Assembly (NCBI GenBank): GCA_965230265.1 | Contig: OZ245999.1 | Location: forward strand, 1,240,001-1,304,000 | Reading direction: 5' to 3' | Origin: JAJFKX01 sp965230265 | Lineage (GTDB): Bacteria > Pseudomonadota > Gammaproteobacteria > Xanthomonadales > Wenzhouxiangellaceae | DNA: 64,000 nt | Shown: positions 58,433 to 64,000 of the stretch, one piece after another | Numbering within the stretch: the first letter of the stretch is position 1 | Layout of the letters: the number at the start of each line of letters is the position of its first letter | Program-made: the position numbers and the translations under genes | The notes under the pieces: model-generated | Database searches by the model: none | The model's input: only the letters and a program-made list of their open reading frames with translations | Told to the model about the DNA's origin: nothing

Positions 58433-60490
58433 TCAGCCGACAACCTGCTGCTGTTGTTTAAGGAACTGCCCCTGAATAAGAGTAATGCCAGATTGCCATA
58501 GCGAGGGTAGACAATCAGCATTGTCTACTGAGCAGGCAATAATGTGACTCTCAGCTTCACGAGCAGCTCTCACCAGGCTTGGGAATGGCTCAGTGCGTGC
58601 CTGATCACTATTTTGTGGCACTTTATCAGAGCATAGGCGAACAAATTCGGGACGCAAGTGCTTGACCAGTTGCAGAGCGTTGTCGGTGGCTCCGTAATGA
58701 TCCAGCGCCCAGCGAATACCAGTACCAGCCAAGGTTTTGCGCAAAATGTTGGCGGGTTGCAGGTTTTGCTGTAAATCATGGCTGCTGATGCTGAAGATTA
58801 GCCGTGATCCTGGCATGCCTGCATATTTGAGGCTGGCTATTATCCAGTCTGCCAGTGCTTTGGCATCATGATTACCCGGGGTAATCGGCAGCATCATGGT
58901 TTGCTTGGTTTGTAGCAGGTTTTCCAGCATTATGCGCATTGCATGCCGGTCCAGTTCGGCCGTTAATGCCGAACCGGCAATGGCCTGTTTGAGTTGTGTT
59001 CCACAAGCCTGTTCGGCCTCTTCTGAGGCGGGCAAACATAAATCCAAATCCAGAATTTGTTGCTCATCATCATTGATATCACTGATGACTGTACCAACCA
59101 GCTTCAGTTCGTTTTGATCAATGGCATGCCGCAAGCGTTCTTGCCACTGAGCACGTTCGTTGCCATCATCAACCGATTGCAGTGTAGGCCGGAAACGTTT
59201 GTATTGCTGGCCGCCTTCGGCGGTTGCTTCACGTGCAGCCCGAACCGATTGAGAAATCAGCGTATCGATATTTTTGGTTTGGCGGCCGGCAAAACAAAAG
59301 CCGACACTGCAGGTGACGGTGGTCGAAGTATCGTTAACTTCGGCAATGCGATTAGAAAAGCTATCGACAATATGTGCAACCACCTGCTCGACTGCAGGGC
59401 GCTGAGTGCGCTGTACCAGGGCCACAAAAACGTGTTCGGAATAGCGCGTGACTTTGTCGGTTTCTTCGCTTAGACACTCCAATAATAAACTGGCGCGTTC
59501 GCTGATAACGGCATCGGAGTTGGCAAAGCCGACATGATCTTTAATATCGTCAAAGTCATCCACACTGATGCACAATACGCCAATGGCATTGCCATCATTG
59601 TCTTGCGAAAGAATTTTCTGGGTTTCCGTTATAAAACCACGGCGTGTCAGCAGGCCTTCAATTTCTGAAGGTGTGCCTTCGTTACTGACTGTAATTACCG
59701 GACGCTCACGCAAAGTGACTTGAGTGCAAGCTTCGTCATTGTAACGTGCTGGCTGCAAAATGGCTTGTAATGCGGGTGCATCATCAGCATCGATCAATGA
59801 TACATCCAGGTTCGCTTTTTCAATGGCACCTTTTTCTAGGTCCACCAGGCTTTTCTTGATGTTGCCTTGCGGGTCATTGGGTTTGATCAGTTCCAGCAGG
59901 GATTTTTCACTTAAAGCGCGTAAATCTTCAAAACCGGTCAGTTCCATATAAGCCGGGTTGGCATAAATATGCAGGCCAGATAACACGTATGCGATCGCTT
60001 CGCTGGAGGTATCCAGCAATATTGCATAGCGCTCTTCGATATCGCGTAGGCGGTGCTGCAAGTCCTCGTTGGTATCGGCCTGATGTACCGCAACCAGACA
60101 ATTGGACAACACCTGCCTGATACCATGTTCATCATTACTGAGTAAGGTGCAATGAGGTCGAAACTTTAAGCGCTCTTGTAAATCTTCGGCGCTGAGTGCG
60201 AATTCACCATCGAGGTCAACAATATTAATCCAGCGGCAATTAGGTTGCTGGGCGTGTAAGTGTTGCAGGCTGCTGCTGACTTGGCGTTGCTCAAGGCTTG
60301 GACCCAGTAGCAGAGTGCTGAGTGAATGGTTTTTGCCAGAGATACTTTTTAACTGGTGCCGGAAGGCATCCAGCGTGTCAGCGAACAGAAATCGAATCTG
60401 ATCGCCATCAAATTGCTGTTGCAGTTGTTGCATGAACATCGGGCTGTCATCCATGACCAGAACCGTGTCCAGGTTAAGCTTCTCACTCAT
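58433..60490 (-). CDS. FimX-like protein: REC–PAS–degenerate GGDEF–degenerate EAL
   Basis: A 685-residue cytoplasmic protein, close to the 691 residues of P. aeruginosa FimX and with the same order: response-regulator-like domain (~8-130), PAS (~150-265; ANPAYMELTGFEDL), GGDEF-like (~280-430) and EAL-like (~445-680). The GGDEF signature is replaced by YSEHVF (~350-355). The EAL signature is absent in the expected stretch (LDLDLCL), so both enzyme activities are probably lost. FimX binds c-di-GMP through its EAL domain to control type IV pili, and this protein may do likewise. Whether c-di-GMP binding is kept cannot be judged. Confidence 0.82.
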   Translation of the reverse strand: MSEKLNLDTVLVMDDSPMFMQQLQQQFDGDQIRFLFADTLDAFRHQLKSISGKNHSLSTLLLGPSLEQRQVSSSLQHLHAQQPNCRWINIVDLDGEFALSAEDLQERLKFRPHCTLLSNDEHGIRQVLSNCLVAVHQADTNEDLQHRLRDIEERYAILLDTSSEAIAYVLSGLHIYANPAYMELTGFEDLRALSEKSLLELIKPNDPQGNIKKSLVDLEKGAIEKANLDVSLIDADDAPALQAILQPARYNDEACTQVTLRERPVITVSNEGTPSEIEGLLTRRGFITETQKILSQDNDGNAIGVLCISVDDFDDIKDHVGFANSDAVISERASLLLECLSEETDKVTRYSEHVFVALVQRTQRPAVEQVVAHIVDSFSNRIAEVNDTSTTVTCSVGFCFAGRQTKNIDTLISQSVRAAREATAEGGQQYKRFRPTLQSVDDGNERAQWQERLRHAIDQNELKLVGTVISDINDDEQQILDLDLCLPASEEAEQACGTQLKQAIAGSALTAELDRHAMRIMLENLLQTKQTMMLPITPGNHDAKALADWIIASLKYAGMPGSRLIFSISSHDLQQNLQPANILRKTLAGTGIRWALDHYGATDNALQLVKHLRPEFVRLCSDKVPQNSDQARTEPFPSLVRAAREAESHIIACSVDNADCLPSLWQSGITLIQGQFLKQQQQVVG

Positions 60491-60641
60491 GTTGTTCTCG
60501 CTGGTAAATTGTCTTCCTATTTCAGATCACTCTGAATACTTATTACACAGTTATGTGATAGGCGAACATTGGATGGTTCTAACCATATCATAAAACTTTA
60601 GTCTTACATCACATAAATACACAACTTCTTGGGTCTATTGT

Positions 60642-61664
60642 TTAGAGTGGCAGCTTTGATGGCTGCTCAGGTACTTCCTTTACCAATCTCGGCAATAGAT
60701 ATCCCGGTAGATCACTTCGCATCTTAGCGTAAATCGCCAATGCTTGCTGGTCATCGACTTTAAAATGCTGACTGCCCGACACTGGATCCAATTGATGCAA
60801 GTAGTAAGGTATGATACCGGTATCGTACAGTTTTTCTGACAAAATCCGTTGGCATTCGTCACTATCATTTACACCTTTTAACAAAACGGCCTGGTTTAAA
60901 AGGGTGGCTCCGGTTGTGCGAATTCGCTGACAGGCCAACTTAAGTGCGGTGTTGATTTCTTGAGGGTGGTTGATATGCAAGACCATGCAAACTGGCCAAG
61001 GCAGGCTATCTATCCACTCACATAAGCGGGTGGTGATGCGTTCCGGGATCATTACAGGTAAACGGGTATGAATACGCAAGCGGCGTATATGAGGGATATT
61101 TTTAAGCCCATCGCACAGTGCTTGCAGGCGCTTGGTACTTAGTACCAAAGGGTCACCACCACTAAGTATGATTTCACTGATATCACTATGCTGACGCAGA
61201 TAATCCAGGGTTTGTTGCCACTGAGCAGGTTTGATTTGTTGTTCAGAATAGGGGAAAGCACGTCTGAAACAATAGCGACAGTTAACGGCACAGGCACCCG
61301 TTACCATCAGCAGTGCGCGGCCATGATATTTATGCAGTACGCCTGGCGCAGCGTTACTACGCAGATCGCCGACCGGGTCATCGATATAGCCATCCACATG
61401 GAAAGTTTCATCCACCAATGGCAATACCTGGCGCAGCAGTGGATCAGATCGGTCACCTGGTTGCATTCTGTGGATAAAACCCTCGGGTACCCGCAGTGGA
61501 AACAGACGTGAGCCAGCCTGCATGCCTTCCAATAAATCGCCAGGTAGGTTTAAGCGCTGCAGCAATTTTTCAGGTGTAATTGTGCTGTCACGTAATTGCT
61601 GCCGCCAATCCTTGCCGATTATTTGCTCAAAAGGCTGCCGTTTATGGGCGGTTCGCGCTACCAT
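60642..61664 (-). CDS. epmB: EF-P (R)-beta-lysylation protein EpmB
   Basis: A 340-residue radical-SAM aminomutase related to lysine 2,3-aminomutase. It makes (R)-beta-lysine, which EpmA attaches to EF-P. The radical-SAM cluster is CAVNCRYC (Cys125, 129, 132); also seen are RRAFPYSEQ, ISEIILSGGDPLVLS and the PLP region ending in QLDPVSGSQHFKV. It is divergent from efp with about 70 bp between, the standard arrangement. epmA is not in the window. Confidence 0.95.
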   Translation of the reverse strand: MVARTAHKRQPFEQIIGKDWRQQLRDSTITPEKLLQRLNLPGDLLEGMQAGSRLFPLRVPEGFIHRMQPGDRSDPLLRQVLPLVDETFHVDGYIDDPVGDLRSNAAPGVLHKYHGRALLMVTGACAVNCRYCFRRAFPYSEQQIKPAQWQQTLDYLRQHSDISEIILSGGDPLVLSTKRLQALCDGLKNIPHIRRLRIHTRLPVMIPERITTRLCEWIDSLPWPVCMVLHINHPQEINTALKLACQRIRTTGATLLNQAVLLKGVNDSDECQRILSEKLYDTGIIPYYLHQLDPVSGSQHFKVDDQQALAIYAKMRSDLPGYLLPRLVKEVPEQPSKLPL

Positions 61665-61736
61665 AGCGGATTATTTTTTCGACAGCGGCCGGTTTTGCCG
61701 AATCGGGCAGCTGTTGGCTGTAGATCAGGAGTATTC

Positions 61737-62306
61737 ATGGCTAGTTATAATACCAACGAGTTTCGCAGCGGGTTAAAAATAATACTCGATGGCGACCCAT
61801 ATAACATCGTTGAAAACGAATTTGTTAAACCTGGCAAAGGACAGGCATTTAACCGTGTGCGGGTGCGCAACCTTAAAACCGGGCGGGTGATCGAGCGTAC
61901 TTTCAAATCCAATGAAAGTGTAGAGGCCGCTGATGTTTTTGAGCTTAGTGTCGAATATTTGTATAACGATGGTCAGCACTGGCACTTTATGGACGGTGAT
62001 ACCTACGAGCAATACGAAGCCAATGAAGTACAGGTTGGTGATGCAAGCCAATGGCTTAAAGAGCAGGATGTATGCAAATTGATGCTATGGAATGGCGCGC
62101 CGTTGTCATTAGAACCGCCTAATTTCGCAGAGCTGAAAATTACCGAAACCGACCCTGGTGTACGCGGTGATACTTCCGGTGGTGGCGGTAAACCAGCCAC
62201 TTTGGAAACGGGTGCTGTGATTCGCGTGCCTTTGTTTGTTAATGAAGGTGAAGTGGTGCGTGTGGACACCCGCACTGGTGAATATGTTGCCCGGGTTAAG
62301 GACTAG
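61737..62306 (+). CDS. efp: Elongation factor P
   Basis: EF-P rescues ribosomes stalled at polyproline stretches. The 189 residues start at ATG 61737, 7 bp after CAGGAG; an earlier in-frame start at 61596 would run into the epmB promoter. Lys34 in VKPGKGQAF is the beta-lysylation site, and epmB is next door. Three OB-like domains are present: KOW-like N terminus, central domain and the C-terminal GAVIRVPLFVNEGEVVRVDT. The GDTSGGGGKPATLETG linker is typical. Confidence 0.97.
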   Translation: MASYNTNEFRSGLKIILDGDPYNIVENEFVKPGKGQAFNRVRVRNLKTGRVIERTFKSNESVEAADVFELSVEYLYNDGQHWHFMDGDTYEQYEANEVQVGDASQWLKEQDVCKLMLWNGAPLSLEPPNFAELKITETDPGVRGDTSGGGGKPATLETGAVIRVPLFVNEGEVVRVDTRTGEYVARVKD

Positions 62307-62315
62307 AGAGCAAGC

Positions 62316-63656
62316 ATGTCACTTGGCAATACCAGGCGTTTTGCATTATCAGCCAGTTGGGTGATTCCGGTTGAGCCGGAAGGCACCGTGCTGAAAGATC
62401 ACACGGTAGTGGTTGAGCAGGACCGTATTCTGGAGGTGTTGCCAAGCCGCCAATTGTCTGAGCGCTACCCGGATATTGATGTGCAGGATATGCCTGGCCA
62501 TGTTTTACTGCCGGGTTTGATCAATATGCATGCACATTCAGCCATGGCTTTGATGCGTGGCCTGGCCGATGACTTGCAACTGTCGGTATGGCTGAATGAT
62601 CATATCTGGCCAGCTGAGCAGCGCTGGATGGGTTCTGAATATGTCCATGACGGTACCCAGCTGGCGATTTTGGAATATCTGCGTGGCGGTATCACGCTGT
62701 ATAACGATAGTTACTTTTTCCCCGATGTGACTGCTGCAGTAACCAGTCAATCGGGAATGCGTGCCTGTGTGGGTTTGCCGGTGATCAGTTTTCCCACCGC
62801 CTGGGCACAAAATGTTGATGAGTATATTGGTCGTGGCCTGGAAGTGCATCAGTCGCTGAAAGGGGACCCATTGGTGAGCACCGCTTTTGCGCCGCACGCA
62901 CCTTATACCGTCGATGATGAAACCTTTTTACGCATCCGTAAACTGGCTGAGGAAATGGATGTACCGATTCACCTGCATTTACTGGAAACAGCCGGTGAGA
63001 TTGCTGACAGTGAGCGTGACCATGGCTTAAAACCATTGGCACGATTGCAAAAGCTCAACCTATTGGACACCCGTCTGTTGGCAGTGCACATGACAGCATT
63101 GAGTGATTCGGATATCGAAGTTGTCGCCAGACATGGGGTCAATGTGGTGCACTGTCCGGAATCCAATATGAAATTGGCCAGTGGTTTTTGCCCAGTGGCA
63201 AAACTATTGGATGCCGGAGTCAATGTTTGCATCGGCACCGACGGTGCAGCCAGCAACAACGACCTGGATTTACTCGGTGAAATCCGTACAGCGGCTTTAT
63301 TGGCGAAAGGTTATAGCAATAATCCAGAAGCGGTACCCGCAGCCACTGCTTTATCAATGATGACGATTAATGCCGCCAAAGCCCTGGGGATGGAAGACCA
63401 GCTGGGTTCATTGCTACCTGGCAAACAGGCTGATATTTGTGCCGTGGATTTATCCGCGCCGGAAACACAACCTATTCATAATGTTATTTCGCATTTAATC
63501 TATGCAACCAGTCGCCAGCAGGTTCAAAATGTCTGGGTGGCAGGGCGCCAGCTATTGAAAAACCGTGAGCCACTGACCCTGGATGTCGATGAAATTGTCA
63601 GTAATGCCCGAGCTTGGCAAAAACGCGTCAATATTGATTACGCTGCTCAAGCGTAA
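62316..63656 (+). CDS. mtaD: 5-methylthioadenosine/S-adenosylhomocysteine deaminase (TRZ/ATZ hydrolase)
   Basis: A 446-residue amidohydrolase. Metal ligands are in LINMHAHSAMALMRG, PIHLHLLETAGE and LLAVHMTALSD, with the final catalytic Asp in CIGTDGAASNNDLDLLGE. It deaminates methylthioadenosine and SAH in S-adenosylmethionine recycling. It starts 9 bp after efp, so the two may be co-transcribed. ubiG follows, the order seen in Pseudomonas. Confidence 0.93.
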   Translation: MSLGNTRRFALSASWVIPVEPEGTVLKDHTVVVEQDRILEVLPSRQLSERYPDIDVQDMPGHVLLPGLINMHAHSAMALMRGLADDLQLSVWLNDHIWPAEQRWMGSEYVHDGTQLAILEYLRGGITLYNDSYFFPDVTAAVTSQSGMRACVGLPVISFPTAWAQNVDEYIGRGLEVHQSLKGDPLVSTAFAPHAPYTVDDETFLRIRKLAEEMDVPIHLHLLETAGEIADSERDHGLKPLARLQKLNLLDTRLLAVHMTALSDSDIEVVARHGVNVVHCPESNMKLASGFCPVAKLLDAGVNVCIGTDGAASNNDLDLLGEIRTAALLAKGYSNNPEAVPAATALSMMTINAAKALGMEDQLGSLLPGKQADICAVDLSAPETQPIHNVISHLIYATSRQQVQNVWVAGRQLLKNREPLTLDVDEIVSNARAWQKRVNIDYAAQA

Positions 63657-63688
63657 TTTTACCGAAAATCAAACAAAATGTTATTGCG

Positions 63689-64000
63689 ATGAATCAGTCT
63701 GTTAATCACTCAGCCAAAGACCACACAGCAGAAAATATTGATGTGGCTGAGCAACAACAGTTTGCTCGTTTAGCCAGTCGCTGGTGGGATATGCAGGGTG
63801 AATTTCAAGCGCTGCATGATGTTAACCCCGCTCGCCTGGCTTATGTGACAAGCCGTTGTGAACTGGGCGGCCAGCGAGCTCTGGATGTAGGCTGCGGTGG
63901 TGGTATTCTTGCTGAAAGTTTGGCAGCTTCCGGTGCTGAGGTAACAGGTATTGATGTTACCCGTGAAGTGCTGGAGGTGGCCAGACTGCATCTAATGGAG
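63689..64000 (+). CDS. ubiG: Ubiquinone biosynthesis O-methyltransferase UbiG (3' truncated by window)
   Basis: The first 104 codons of UbiG, cut by the window edge. Visible parts are QQQFARLASRWWDMQGEFQA, the UbiG N terminus, and the SAM-binding ALDVGCGGGILAESLAASGA with IDVTREVLEVARLH. The enzyme performs both O-methylations of ubiquinone synthesis. It starts 32 bp after mtaD. Confidence 0.93.
   Translation, partial: MNQSVNHSAKDHTAENIDVAEQQQFARLASRWWDMQGEFQALHDVNPARLAYVTSRCELGGQRALDVGCGGGILAESLAASGAEVTGIDVTREVLEVARLHLME

Noticed and set aside
61596..61736. N-terminal extension of efp
   Set aside because: EF-P starts in all families near MASYNTNEF; CAGGAG precedes ATG 61737.
1..64000. CRISPR arrays or rRNA genes
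   Set aside because: No regularly spaced repeats and no rRNA sequence were seen.

Overview
This 64 kb window is chromosomal DNA from a Gammaproteobacterium. The evidence is conserved gene order: ftsK–lolA…serS, a PBP1B gene with an LpoP-like lipoprotein, rhodanese–secB–gpsA facing trmL, a split B12-dependent ribonucleotide reductase (nrdJa/nrdJb) with an NrdR box pair, xseB–tilS–accA–gluQ on one strand, divergent epmB/efp, and mtaD–ubiG. The FimX-like protein, LpoP-like lipoprotein and split NrdJ point toward Pseudomonadales and relatives. The genus cannot be fixed from sequence alone.

Layout. 0–5 kb: the 3' end of ftsK, then lolA, a small secreted protein, serS and an unknown membrane protein. 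5–9.3 kb: an AraC/VOC pair, then a LysR regulator divergent from DoxX, glutathionyl-hydroquinone reductase and pirin; this gene set parallels the E. coli yqjFG/yhaJK locus. 9.3–13.6 kb: one 1429-residue double glycosyltransferase. 13.7–20.4 kb: a DUF4412-like protein, PBP1B, an LpoP-like lipoprotein, a YoaA/DinG-type helicase apparently using an ATT start codon, tsaB and tRNA-Gly.

20.5–34.7 kb is the most interesting part: a bacterial sphingolipid (ceramide) locus. Leftward it encodes a fatty acyl-AMP ligase, an NAD-dependent epimerase/reductase (CerR-like), a di-iron fatty acid hydroxylase, an acyl carrier protein, a serine palmitoyltransferase, a four-helix membrane protein and a three-gene ABC transporter. 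Rightward it encodes a bacterial ceramide synthase-like GNAT protein, LptF and LptG homologues, a Tam41-like nucleotidyltransferase and a lipid kinase of the diacylglycerol/ceramide kinase family. Together these could activate the acyl chain, build and modify the long-chain base, N-acylate it, add a phospho-headgroup and move the product across the envelope. The 504-bp divergent promoter region between the arms carries two perfect inverted repeats. The locus lies between a tRNA-Gly gene (20.3 kb) and a tRNA-Cys/tRNA-Leu pair (34.75 kb), genes often found together as one Gly–Cys–Leu cluster, so it may have been inserted into a tRNA operon.

34.7–45 kb: tRNA-Cys, tRNA-Leu, an NTF2-like protein, a lone arginine deiminase, a MarR/VOC divergent pair around a perfect palindrome, a beta-propeller-like protein, rhodanese, secB, gpsA, trmL and nrdJab. 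45–54 kb: a tandem duplication of a two-gene module (a ~340-residue secreted protein followed by a ~985-residue secreted multidomain protein), then a Sel1-repeat protein. 54–64 kb: an AlkB-like dioxygenase, xseB, tilS, accA, gluQ, a degenerate FimX-like protein, epmB, efp, mtaD and the start of ubiG.

No CRISPR array, transposase, integrase or phage gene was seen.
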